15,551 nt of DNA from an uncultured Acetatifactor sp. (lineage in GTDB: Bacteria; Bacillota; Clostridia; Lachnospirales; Lachnospiraceae), in assembly GCA_934394665.1 (NCBI GenBank), contig CAKRRS010000067.1, forward strand, positions 1 through 15,551, given 5' to 3'. The stretch's first letter is position 1; each line of letters opens with the position of its first letter. The notes below the pieces were generated by a model. It worked only from the letters and a program-made list of their open reading frames with translations, did not search any database and had not been told where the DNA came from. The position numbers and the translations under genes are program-made. Of the stretch, positions 1 through 7,008 are shown piece by piece.

Positions 1-524
1 CCGATGAATTTCGGTCTGGTACGGGCGCATACCACATGGGCGTCTCCGATCTGTCCGGTCCGGAGACGCACCGGTACTGCCACATCTCTCAGATGCATTC
101 CGATCAGAGTATCCCCGATATCCATTCCTGCCGCCGCCTGAATATGTTCTACAGCCACCGGATGTTCAAACGCCTTGTAAGCTGCGGTTGCAAAAGATCC
201 GCCCGCCTTCGGCTGAGGCACCACATTCACCATGGGATAACCGTATTTTGCCGCTGCCTCTTTTTCCAGGATCAACGCACGGTTCAAGTGCTCACAGCAC
301 TGCGCTGCCAGGTATACTCCGGCTTCCTGCGTAGCCTGATAGATGCCGCCGAAGACTACCTCCGCCAATTCCGGACTGGAATACGTACCGATCGCAGCTC
401 CGCCCACCTCACTGGTGGAGCAGCCCACCACGAACAATTCTCCCGGCTCCAATTTCGCCTTTTCCAGAATCTCCCGTGCTGCGGAGTATGCTTCCTCCGC
501 AATGATTGTCATGTCCTCTGTCAT
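1..524 (-). CDS. YwlG-like UPF0340 / TIGR01440 family protein (3' end cut by window)
   Basis: The reading frame runs off the left edge; 174 codons are visible. The ATG at 522-524 follows AGGAGG with good spacing (complement of about 531-537), which fixes the start. The protein opens MTEDMTIIAEEAYSAAREIL and carries the family's conserved runs GCSTSEVGGAAIG (about residues 34-46), AAQCCEHLNRALILE and a late GMHLRDVAVPVR segment. UPF0340 proteins are about 180-190 aa, so only a few C-terminal residues should be missing. It has no signal peptide or membrane segment and should be cytoplasmic. The biochemical role of this family is not established. It lies 22 bp downstream of the anion permease on the same strand and is probably cotranscribed with it. 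Family assignment is by recognition of the conserved blocks; I infer no function. Confidence 0.85.
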   Translation of the reverse strand, partial: MTEDMTIIAEEAYSAAREILEKAKLEPGELFVVGCSTSEVGGAAIGTYSSPELAEVVFGGIYQATQEAGVYLAAQCCEHLNRALILEKEAAAKYGYPMVNVVPQPKAGGSFATAAYKAFEHPVAVEHIQAAAGMDIGDTLIGMHLRDVAVPVRLRTGQIGDAHVVCARTRPKFI

Positions 525-546
525 AATGATACCTCCTCGTGTAGAA

Positions 547-1704
547 TCATAGAATGATATTCAGAACTAGCAATATCGCCAGAAACGCAATATTTGCCAC
601 AGTAAACCACCCAAAATACCTCTTTTTCTCTTCCGGGATCTCTCCCGCCACCTGCTTATAAGAGATCAGGCTCGCCATGGATGCGATCAGTGTTCCCAGA
701 CCTCCCAGATTCGTACCGACGATCAACGCCTGCACATCCTCCGTAAATCCGGACAGCAACAGTGCTGCCGGTACATTACTGATCACCTGACTGGCAATCA
801 CAGATGTCATGACTTCCCTGCCTCCGATGATGCCTTGTAAAAAATCCCGGAACGCAAGCATTCTTCCCATATTTCCTATGAAAACGAAAAATCCCACAAA
901 AGTCAATAGCAGTGAATAATCTACCTTTGTGATCGTGCTTCGGTCCAAGATAAGAACCGCTGCTGCCACAATCACCAGTGTCATCGGATACGGTATCACA
1001 CGTGCTACTGTGAACAGGCACAGCAGAAACAGCAGCAAATACATCGGAAGTAAATAGCCCTTCCTCTCTGCCGTCTCTAACTCCACGTTGTCTCCCAGTG
1101 AGACTGTTGTCACACCTTGTACCGAGATCTTGCTGCGTTTTGCTGTTACTGCCGCACAAAGTACCAGTAACAGCAATGACACCAAAGAATACGGCAACAT
1201 CAACAGGATGAATGCCCCTGCGGACATCTGTGCTTTTCCGTAGAGATACAGATTCTGCGGATTGCCGATCGGCGTCAACATACTTCCCAGATTCGCCGCG
1301 ATCGTCTGCAATACGATCACCGGCACCGCCAGCTTTTTCATCGCATCTTCTCCGGACATCCGGAGTACGATAAATGTAAACGGCACAAAGGTGATCAGTG
1401 ACACATCATTCGTAATGACCATGCTGAAAAAGAAGCACAACAATACCAGTACTTCCACCAGTTGTACCGTATTGTGTGTATGCCGCAGAAGCATTCCCGC
1501 CACCTTACGGAATACTCCCAGTTTCTGCAGCCCGGCCATTACCGCCATCAGGCAAAACAAAATGGAAAGTGTCCGGAAATCAATATATCCGGCATACGCC
1601 TTGTCCGGTGTGACCGGTACCGCCGATATCACCGCAAGCACAATTGCAACAGTTAATACGGTTTCTTTTTTTATAAAAGCACACAGTTTTTTCCAAAATT
1701 CCAT
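547..1704 (-). CDS. SLC13 / ArsB-NhaD-type anion permease
   Basis: A 385-aa polytopic membrane protein with about ten hydrophobic segments. It fits the ion-transporter superfamily that includes SLC13 carriers, CitM and ArsB. Two family signatures are visible: a first-half block ITNDVSLITFVPF followed by GSMLTPIGNPQNLYLYG (about residues 98-155), and a second-half block SNVPAALLLSGF with GTNLGGLGTLIAS near the C-terminus. Each forms a re-entrant substrate or cation-binding half-site in this superfamily. Likely substrates are dicarboxylates, citrate or another small anion, but the sequence does not decide which. The ATG at 1702-1704 has a purine-rich AGAAGGAAC upstream as a modest ribosome site. 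The YwlG-like gene begins 22 bp after the stop codon, so an operon is likely. The gene is divergent from the YtaF-like gene across about 85 bp. Confidence 0.85.
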   Translation of the reverse strand: MEFWKKLCAFIKKETVLTVAIVLAVISAVPVTPDKAYAGYIDFRTLSILFCLMAVMAGLQKLGVFRKVAGMLLRHTHNTVQLVEVLVLLCFFFSMVITNDVSLITFVPFTFIVLRMSGEDAMKKLAVPVIVLQTIAANLGSMLTPIGNPQNLYLYGKAQMSAGAFILLMLPYSLVSLLLLVLCAAVTAKRSKISVQGVTTVSLGDNVELETAERKGYLLPMYLLLFLLCLFTVARVIPYPMTLVIVAAAVLILDRSTITKVDYSLLLTFVGFFVFIGNMGRMLAFRDFLQGIIGGREVMTSVIASQVISNVPAALLLSGFTEDVQALIVGTNLGGLGTLIASMASLISYKQVAGEIPEEKKRYFGWFTVANIAFLAILLVLNIIL

Positions 1705-1788
1705 TCTCTTTTGTTCCTTCTTTCACATCTCACACATTTTTCTTACGGGAATATAGTAAAATTAAGAATACTTTTTACGGAGCATCTT

Positions 1789-2376
1789 ATGTCTGTCCTG
1801 TCCGCTCTACTCTTCGGTATCTCCGCCAGCCTGGATGCCCTTTTGGTAGGCACCGCACTGGGTCTTCGGAAGGTCCTTCTGCCCATAAAATATAATCTGC
1901 TGATCAGCACAGTTACCCTGATCGGCACCGTCTTTTCTATCGGACTCGGCAATCTTTTACTTCCGCTTTTTCCCTCCGGATGCGGTACCCGGATCGGAAG
2001 CGCCGTCCTCATCCTGCTCGGGCTTTATTATTTTGGAAAATGGTTGCTTCCCCGGCTACGCTGCCGCATTATTCCGGATAAGCATCCATGCCCCGGCACT
2101 GAAAAATTCACTGACCGCAGGAATCTTACCATGTCACAGGCATTTCTCCTGGGCTGCGCGCTTTCCCTGAACAATATCGGCATCGGCTTCTCGGCAAGTA
2201 TTGCGGGACTTCCGTTTCTTCCGGCATCCTTATCCACGTTTCTGTGTTCCCTCGGCTTTCTGGCCCTCGGAAGCAGGCTCGGACAATCGACCTTTCCGCG
2301 GACATTCGGGAATTATGCAGATCCGTTATCCGGATTATTATTAGTCCTGTTGGGGCTGTGCCAATTATATCACTAA
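1789..2376 (+). CDS. YtaF/MntP-like (DUF204) membrane protein
   Basis: A 195-aa protein with about six hydrophobic segments in two homologous halves, as in the DUF204 family (manganese exporter MntP and sporulation protein YtaF). The first half has the expected GISASLDALLVG motif with the key acidic residue Asp16. The second half has the equivalent LGCALSLNNIGIGFSASIAG, where Asn128-Asn129 stands in place of the usual Leu-Asp pair. The ATG at 1789 is preferred to an upstream in-frame ATG at 1711 because ACGGAG (1778-1783) lies just before it. The longer form also adds a non-hydrophobic 26-residue leader unlike the family. The relation to YtaF suggests a sporulation-linked membrane role, and a SpoVAF-like gene follows on the same strand 259 bp later. 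Metal transport is inferred only from the family; the Asn substitution makes it less certain. Confidence 0.75.
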   Translation: MSVLSALLFGISASLDALLVGTALGLRKVLLPIKYNLLISTVTLIGTVFSIGLGNLLLPLFPSGCGTRIGSAVLILLGLYYFGKWLLPRLRCRIIPDKHPCPGTEKFTDRRNLTMSQAFLLGCALSLNNIGIGFSASIAGLPFLPASLSTFLCSLGFLALGSRLGQSTFPRTFGNYADPLSGLLLVLLGLCQLYH

Positions 2377-2584
2377 TGGACGCACTCCGTCACTATTACT
2401 ATGTGAATAATTAGTGTATCAATTAACCCCCTGCATTACAATACCTACGAATTACTTACCATCTGTACTTTTACAATTCCACACATTTTTGCATTGTTTT
2501 GGATAGGAGCTTAGACCTTCCAGCTCCGGTATCATAATATTTACAAAATGGGGCAATCTATCTGTGTGATATGCGCAATAGGAT

Positions 2585-2613
2585 GAGCCTGTGCCGGTCT
2601 CCCCCACAGGCTC
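2585..2613 (+). promoter_or_regulatory. Leader hairpin before the SpoVAF-like gene
   Basis: GAGCCTGTG (2585-2593) and CACAGGCTC (2605-2613) form a perfect 9-bp stem around an 11-nt loop. It ends 22 nt before the ATG and just before the AAGGA ribosome site. No U-run follows, so it is not a standard terminator. It could control translation or protect the mRNA 5' end. The rest of 2377-2584 shows no gene and only weak promoter-like AT-rich motifs. Confidence 0.45.
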
Positions 2614-2635
2614 TGCCAGAAAGGATTCCTTCTCT

Positions 2636-4120
2636 ATGACACAGACGATGCAACCTTATTTATCCACAAAACTTTCCGAAAATATTGCACTTCTCCACAC
2701 ACTGCTGCCATTAAACCAAAGTTTTGACCTGATCACGCGGAACTTATATCTGGGGGATACCAAAGCTTTTTGGCTGGGCATTAACGGTTTTTGCAAAACA
2801 GAGATCCTGCAGCAGGTTTTCTCCGATCTGCAAAACCCTCTGTATACACAGGATGCAAAAGTGGAAAATCTGTCTCATTATGTCCAAAGTAAGCTCGGCT
2901 ACGCACAAGTAGCTCTGACTTCCTCTGTGGACGAGCTTCTGCTAAATGTCTTAAGCGGTCCGTCTATCCTGCTGGTAGACGGATTCGCACAGGCTGTGAT
3001 CATAGATGTACGCACTTATCCCGTAAGGGGGATCTCCGAACCGGACAACGAAAAGATTACCCGGGGTGCCAGAGATGGCTTTGTGGAGACATTGCTGTTT
3101 AATACCAATCTGATCCGTCGCAGAGTCCGTTCTCCGCAGCTTACCTTTTCCATCTGCTCCCTGGGAACAGAAAGTCATACAGATGTGGCGATTGCCTACC
3201 TGGCTGATAAAGTAAACGGTGAACTTCTGAATGCACTAAAGCAAAGGCTTTCACAGCTGCAGATTACCGCTTTAACCATGGGAAGCAAAAGCCTGGAGGA
3301 ACTTCTGATTAAAAAAAGGTGGTGGAATCCGCTGCCTTCCATCCAACTGACCGAACGTCCCGACGTGGCTTGCAGCTATCTGTGTGAGGGACATATTCTT
3401 CTCATCGTGGACAATTCTCCTGCCGTGCTCCTGCTGCCCGGCACCATTTTTCAGTTTACCCAGAGTCCGGAGGACTATTACAACAATCCTCTGACAGGCA
3501 CATACTTCCGTATGATACGGTTTCTGTGCATCCCTGTCAGTCTCCTGCTCTTACCTGTGTTCCTGCTCCTATCCGCTTACTACCCGGAGACTGCCGCTTA
3601 CCTGAGGTTAACTCCTGTCAGTACACTGTCTCCTTTTCGGCTGTTTTTCTATGTGCTGGCTGTAGAGTTTCTGCTTGACCTTTTCAAGTACTCAGCTTCT
3701 TTAAGTTCCGGTCGTGTCTCCGGTGCTTTATCGATTGTAGGCGGTCTTTTGATCGGTGACATTGCCGTCAGTCTGAATTGGGCATCCACGGAAGTCCTGT
3801 TTTATGCTGCCGTTACCCTGCTCGCCAATCTCTCGCTGTCCAGCATCGAATTTGCCGATGCACTGCGGATCTATCGTATTCTGCTGGTCATAATGACAGG
3901 TCTGTGGGGAATGCCCGGTTTCTGTATTGGCCTGACGCTCGTGTCATTCTCTGTGATAACTACGCCTACCTTTGCCGGATTCAGTTACTTCTGGCCCCTA
4001 TTTCCATTCAACGCATCTGCTCTGAAAAGCCTTCTCTTCCGACGCCCTACTTACAAAGCCCAACCGGACAAAGTCTGGTCCAGAGGACATGTGCATACGC
4101 AAAACAAAGCAAAAAAATAA
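2636..4120 (+). CDS. Spore germination protein, GerA family, SpoVAF-like
   Basis: A 494-aa protein of the GerA/SpoVAF family, acting in the spore inner membrane during germination. Residues 1-285 are soluble and contain GARDGFVETLLFNTNLIRRR (144-163), the family's strongest signature. About five hydrophobic segments follow from residue 295 to 468. The C-terminal SYFWPLFPFNASALKSLLF block resembles SpoVAF more than classical germinant-receptor A subunits. The ATG at 2636 is chosen for AAGGA at 2621-2625. A GTG at 2591 would add 15 residues but lies in a leader hairpin. No GerB or GerC partners or other spoVA genes follow, since the next features are minus-strand tRNAs. It is therefore an orphan A-type subunit, unlike the usual gerABC or spoVA operon. 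Assignment to the family is strong; the SpoVAF subtype is a reasoned guess. Confidence 0.85.
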   Translation: MTQTMQPYLSTKLSENIALLHTLLPLNQSFDLITRNLYLGDTKAFWLGINGFCKTEILQQVFSDLQNPLYTQDAKVENLSHYVQSKLGYAQVALTSSVDELLLNVLSGPSILLVDGFAQAVIIDVRTYPVRGISEPDNEKITRGARDGFVETLLFNTNLIRRRVRSPQLTFSICSLGTESHTDVAIAYLADKVNGELLNALKQRLSQLQITALTMGSKSLEELLIKKRWWNPLPSIQLTERPDVACSYLCEGHILLIVDNSPAVLLLPGTIFQFTQSPEDYYNNPLTGTYFRMIRFLCIPVSLLLLPVFLLLSAYYPETAAYLRLTPVSTLSPFRLFFYVLAVEFLLDLFKYSASLSSGRVSGALSIVGGLLIGDIAVSLNWASTEVLFYAAVTLLANLSLSSIEFADALRIYRILLVIMTGLWGMPGFCIGLTLVSFSVITTPTFAGFSYFWPLFPFNASALKSLLFRRPTYKAQPDKVWSRGHVHTQNKAKK

Positions 4121-4144
4121 CTGTGGAAAAATTCTCACAGTTAT
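4111..4144 (-). terminator. Intrinsic terminator (minus strand)
   Basis: ATAACTGTG (4117-4125) pairs with CACAGTTAT (4136-4144), a perfect 9-bp stem with a 10-nt loop. The A-tract at 4111-4117 becomes a U-tract immediately after the stem when read on the minus strand. No U-run follows on the plus strand, so it is built to stop minus-strand transcripts. It overlaps the stop codon of the SpoVAF-like gene. It lies 105 bp beyond the tRNA-Gly(GCC) terminator and therefore either backs it up or ends a separate short transcript. Confidence 0.75.
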
Positions 4145-4249
4145 AGCTAATATAAGCGCACGACGGCGCACGAGGTCCGGTGGACCTCGGACTGCGCGGA
4201 CCGAAGCGGAGCGTAGACATCGAACCTTCAAGCCCTGTCTGGGCTCGAA
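4145..4249 (-). other. GC-rich structured element, possible ncRNA or palindromic repeat
   Basis: This stretch is much richer in GC than its flanks and codes for nothing credible. It contains a hairpin with CGAGGTCC (4171-4178) and GGACCTCG (4182-4189) around a 3-nt loop, extended outward by GCGCA (4166-4170) and TGCGC (4193-4197) with a 3-nt bulge. A second hairpin pairs 4227-4235 with 4241-4249; its one non-Watson-Crick position is A:C on plus but a G-U wobble on minus, which favours a minus-strand RNA. Terminators flank it on both sides. It could be a small RNA, a processed trailer of the tRNA transcript, or a dispersed palindromic repeat. The sequence alone does not separate these. Confidence 0.4.
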
Positions 4250-4292
4250 AATAATAAAAGAGCGATGCTAAATGCATCACTCTTTTATTATT
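4250..4292 (-). terminator. Terminator of tRNA-Gly(GCC)
   Basis: A 19-bp stem (4250-4268 with 4274-4292) around a 5-nt loop starts 5 nt after the tRNA 3' end. Its one mismatch on plus (C:A) is a G-U wobble on minus. The distal arm carries the U-rich CTCTTTTATTATTTT. It is oriented to end the tRNA transcript. Confidence 0.85.
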
Positions 4293-4296
4293 TGTA

Positions 4297-4368
<72 letters not shown>

Positions 4369-4470
4369 ATATTGTACAGGTCAAAACCTGTATCTCGAAG
4401 GTATGAAATTAATTGTGTTGACATCCATCCGCAATCTGATGAATGTCTGCTATGTCTCACAGCAAAGACT

Positions 4471-4499
4471 ATATTACATGATGAACTTCAAACTGTCAA
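4471..4499 (-). promoter_or_regulatory. Sigma-A promoter of tRNA-Gly(GCC)
   Basis: On the minus strand TTGACA (4494-4499), a 17-nt spacer and TAATAT (4471-4476) form a near-consensus housekeeping promoter. The predicted start near 4464 leaves a leader of about 95 nt before the mature tRNA, to be removed by processing. That leader contains a 7-bp hairpin TACAGGT/ACCTGTA (4375-4392) a few bases from the tRNA 5' end. Confidence 0.85.
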
Positions 4500-4536
4500 G
4501 CAAATTATTGAAATTTTTCGTGAAATTCCATCAGAT

Positions 4537-5220
4537 TTATTTTTTATCGGTTGTGAGATGGCTGTATTCTCCCTTTCGGTTATAGGAATCCGTCAGGTAA
4601 CTTTCATCTGTGAGAATGCATTCTATCTCCTGATCATTCTCTTTATACTGGCTTCTCTTCCGCAGATCTTCTTTCGCATGCTGCTGTTTGGTCTGCAGAA
4701 AATCCCCGCTGTGAGAGCCCAGAAAGCGCTTCGGCAGACGATCCATCAATTTTCTCGCTATCTTCTGCACCCGGAAGCGTACTTTCGAGGCAGCGGTCAT
4801 CGGCACAGCATCCTTCGCCTCCACAGGCCGGAAATATGTATGTGTCGCCGCAGTCTCCAGCGCTGCCTTATTCACAGTAGCCTTCACTCCCACGGAGGTT
4901 CCCGTAACTGTCATCTCCTGTCCCGTAAGCCTGCTGCCTGTTCCGTTATTTGAAGACGCTGCTGTGATATCTGTTTTCTTAGCTTCTCCCCAGATCTTCT
5001 GCAATAGCTGCCTGCCACCGTTTCCGATCTTCTGCACCCAGGACATCAGACCCACTTCAGAGTTCTCCTGCAATGTTTCCGCCATAAGCTGCGTCTCTTG
5101 GTTCATTCCGGATTTTACGCCCATGGCGCCCGTATCTGTCTGCCCGGTATGCTCATGAATGCATCCTGTCACCTGATGAGAATATGTGTCATGTCCGCTT
5201 CCTACACCACCGATCTGCAT
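4537..5220 (-). CDS. Polar protein of unknown function between tRNA genes
   Basis: A 227-aa protein I do not recognise. It has no signal peptide or membrane segment. The first 50 residues are Gly/His/Thr-rich (opening MQIGGVGSGHDTYSHQ). The middle (about 75-130) is Thr/Ser/Val-rich. The C-terminal third is basic (LPKRFLGSHSGDFLQ) and ends in an acidic and polar tail (ILTDESYLTDSYNRKGEYS). Codons show clear third-position GC bias, supporting real coding, and the antisense frame lacks this. The ATG at 5218-5220 is chosen because CGGAGGGG lies 3-4 nt upstream; an ATG at 5313 would add a basic 31-residue leader but has no ribosome site. It sits between the tRNA-Gly(TCC) terminator and the tRNA-Gly(GCC) promoter with no obvious promoter of its own. 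Confidence 0.65.
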   Translation of the reverse strand: MQIGGVGSGHDTYSHQVTGCIHEHTGQTDTGAMGVKSGMNQETQLMAETLQENSEVGLMSWVQKIGNGGRQLLQKIWGEAKKTDITAASSNNGTGSRLTGQEMTVTGTSVGVKATVNKAALETAATHTYFRPVEAKDAVPMTAASKVRFRVQKIARKLMDRLPKRFLGSHSGDFLQTKQQHAKEDLRKRSQYKENDQEIECILTDESYLTDSYNRKGEYSHLTTDKK

Positions 5221-5333
5221 AAGCCCCTCCGTTCCTGTTTGTCCAGACAACCGATTCCGGATTTTATCGTTATATCTTCTATATCGGCGGCACTGTTTCT
5301 TTCCAACAGACATTTCCCGGAATATAACAACAC

Positions 5334-5361
5334 AAAAAATCCCTTGAAGAAATCAAGGGAT
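5334..5361 (-). terminator. Terminator of the tRNA-Phe/tRNA-Gly(TCC) unit
   Basis: ATCCCTTGA (5339-5347) and TCAAGGGAT (5353-5361) form a perfect 9-bp stem with a 5-nt loop. A run of Us follows on the minus strand (As at 5334-5338). It starts 7 nt after the tRNA-Gly(TCC) 3' end. Confidence 0.9.
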
Positions 5362-5367
5362 CAAAAA

Positions 5368-5438
5368 AGCGGGTGATGGGAATCGAACCCACGTATCCAG
5401 CTTGGAAGGCTGGTGTTCTACCATTGAACTACACCCGC
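5368..5438 (-). tRNA. tRNA-Gly(TCC)
   Basis: A 71-nt cloverleaf. The acceptor arms are GCGGGTG/CACCCGC and the D-stem is GTTC/GAAC. The anticodon stem CCAGC/GCTGG encloses loop CTTCCAA, giving anticodon TCC. The T-arm is GTGGG-TTCGATT-CCCAT and the discriminator is U. CCA is not encoded. It lies 51 nt downstream of tRNA-Phe and shares its promoter. Confidence 0.97.
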
Positions 5439-5489
5439 ATGTTATATATGAAGCAGGGCGGCCATTTTAAAAATGGTGTCCTGCGAAAA

Positions 5490-5562
<73 letters not shown>

Positions 5563-5622
5563 CCGCGACTTAATCCTTCTTGCAATCTTGTATTCATGAC
5601 TGCTCTGCGTCACAACAATCGT

Positions 5623-5651
5623 AGTTTACACAATCTCCATACAAATGTCAA
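5623..5651 (-). promoter_or_regulatory. Sigma-A promoter of the tRNA-Phe/tRNA-Gly unit
   Basis: On the minus strand a perfect TTGACA (5646-5651), a 17-nt spacer and TAAACT (5623-5628). An A/T-rich tract directly upstream (about 5655-5695) could act as an UP element, typical of strong stable-RNA promoters. The start site near 5616 leaves a leader of about 54 nt. Confidence 0.85.
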
Positions 5652-5723
5652 GTAGTAAATCGAAAAAATTTTAATTTTTGCAACAATTGATATATTAGCC
5701 GCAACTATTACTCTGCACATTCT

Positions 5724-7001
5724 CTAAAAAGCTCCGTTTGCCGCATACCACTGTAATAGTAACTCGACCACTCTGTTATAGCTGACCATACCGTCCGACA
5801 CACCGTTCATCTTCAGGGAAGCGTCTGTCAGTGTATCGGATACGCTGTCCACCGTCTCCGTATCCACGATTGCTTTCCCGTTGATCCGGTTCCATTCCTC
5901 CTGTGCGACAAAGATATTGTCCTCCTGCACCTGATGCAATACCTGCAGCGGACGTACTGCTTCCCTGGCTGCCGCATAGCTCTCGGGGTCTGCCAGTCTC
6001 GTCCTATACAAGTCATTCGCCACATAATTCAATACACTTAAATATCCCGAATACTGAAATGTCGCATCGTCCGATGAGATACACGCCAGGAAGGCAATAA
6101 AATTCGCCTCATCCTCATAGATATATCCGCGGATATGCGCCAGCTCATGACACATGGTCGCCGGTTTCTTCATGAGATACATCACATCATTATAATTCGC
6201 TTCCATGGAAAACGGGAAATAATAGCCGCACATATACATCTGGCACATAAAATCCGAGAAAAACATAGGCTTCGGTCTGGGATAATATCCGTCCAGCTGA
6301 TCGTAGGTTTTCCCCAGGTTCTGCATCACGTCAATGGCTTTATCCTCCATATCCACAGTTTTACCGGTGCTGTCCACACCGCCTAAGTACACTGCCGCAC
6401 CGGTACTGTCCCGCTCCACGACAGTGCTCAGTTCATTACAATGTGCAACGATATCATTATAGATCTGCAGCAGCTGCTCCGTGCGTACCTGATTTGATGT
6501 CACTTGTCCACTGCTTACACTGTTTTCACTCATCCCACCGTTTCCGTTATTTTCGATGCTTTCCCCTGATGTCTTCCCGTCTGCCGCACGTGTAATATAT
6601 TTTTCCGAAAAAGTGGATCCGTGATAGATCATGGTACAGTTCAAAGTCATAATGGCAAACACGAAAAGCACTGTCCAGGTAAAAAAGCAAAAATACCGAT
6701 GTACTCCCCTGCGGTATTTTTCTGAATGTCTGCACCAGGGCAACAACATACTGCACCCCAGCAAAGCCGCAGCGAGCACCACCGCAATCCCTGCCGCAAT
6801 CATCCATTCCCCTACGGAAAACGGAAAAATCCCGGTAAGTCTTCCGTAAGTATTGACCCAGACCGGGAATATATAAGCAATATAAGCATCACTGAAGCTC
6901 CGGCTGTTCCAGGCAATCACCTGGAGCAGCAGAAGCACTCCTGCAATGCTGATATAACACACGATACTTTTCTTAAAATTTTTGTTAAGCTTACACTTCA
7001 T
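5724..7001 (-). CDS. DUF3810 family membrane-anchored HExxH putative metallopeptidase
   Basis: A 425-aa protein with three hydrophobic segments near residues 12-30, 64-87 and 103-121, followed by a large extracytoplasmic region. The motif HELAH at 285-289 is followed by EDEAN at 296-300. The two histidines and a downstream Glu fit a zinc-binding HExxH...E site. This is the hallmark of DUF3810, a family without an assigned substrate. Residues about 142-172 form an Asn/Gly/Ser-rich linker between the membrane part and the putative catalytic part. The ATG at 6999-7001 is chosen because AGGAG lies directly before it. That ribosome site overlaps the MATE stop codon (TAGGAG), and the genes are 7 bp apart, so translational coupling is likely. 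The zinc and peptidase roles are inferred from the motif; the targets are unknown. Confidence 0.85.
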   Translation of the reverse strand: MKCKLNKNFKKSIVCYISIAGVLLLLQVIAWNSRSFSDAYIAYIFPVWVNTYGRLTGIFPFSVGEWMIAAGIAVVLAAALLGCSMLLPWCRHSEKYRRGVHRYFCFFTWTVLFVFAIMTLNCTMIYHGSTFSEKYITRAADGKTSGESIENNGNGGMSENSVSSGQVTSNQVRTEQLLQIYNDIVAHCNELSTVVERDSTGAAVYLGGVDSTGKTVDMEDKAIDVMQNLGKTYDQLDGYYPRPKPMFFSDFMCQMYMCGYYFPFSMEANYNDVMYLMKKPATMCHELAHIRGYIYEDEANFIAFLACISSDDATFQYSGYLSVLNYVANDLYRTRLADPESYAAAREAVRPLQVLHQVQEDNIFVAQEEWNRINGKAIVDTETVDSVSDTLTDASLKMNGVSDGMVSYNRVVELLLQWYAANGAF

Positions 7002-7008
7002 GCTTCTC

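Noticed and set aside
2371..2416. Terminator after the YtaF-like gene (CACTAAT/ATTAGTG)
   Set aside because: The stem is only 7 AT-rich pairs across a 32-nt loop with no U-run, too weak to call.
2591..2635. GTG start adding 15 residues to the SpoVAF-like protein
   Set aside because: The GTG is inside a stable hairpin and the extra residues do not fit the family's N-terminus. The ATG at 2636 has a better ribosome site.
4372..4953. 193-codon plus-strand ORF
   Set aside because: It lies antisense to the unknown polar protein and crosses the tRNA-Gly(GCC) promoter. It has no ribosome site, and its Ser/His/Arg/Cys-rich translation is typical of an antisense frame.
5221..5313. Upstream ATG adding 31 residues to the unknown polar protein
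   Set aside because: There is no ribosome site at 5313, while CGGAGGGG precedes the ATG at 5220. The longer form cannot be fully excluded.
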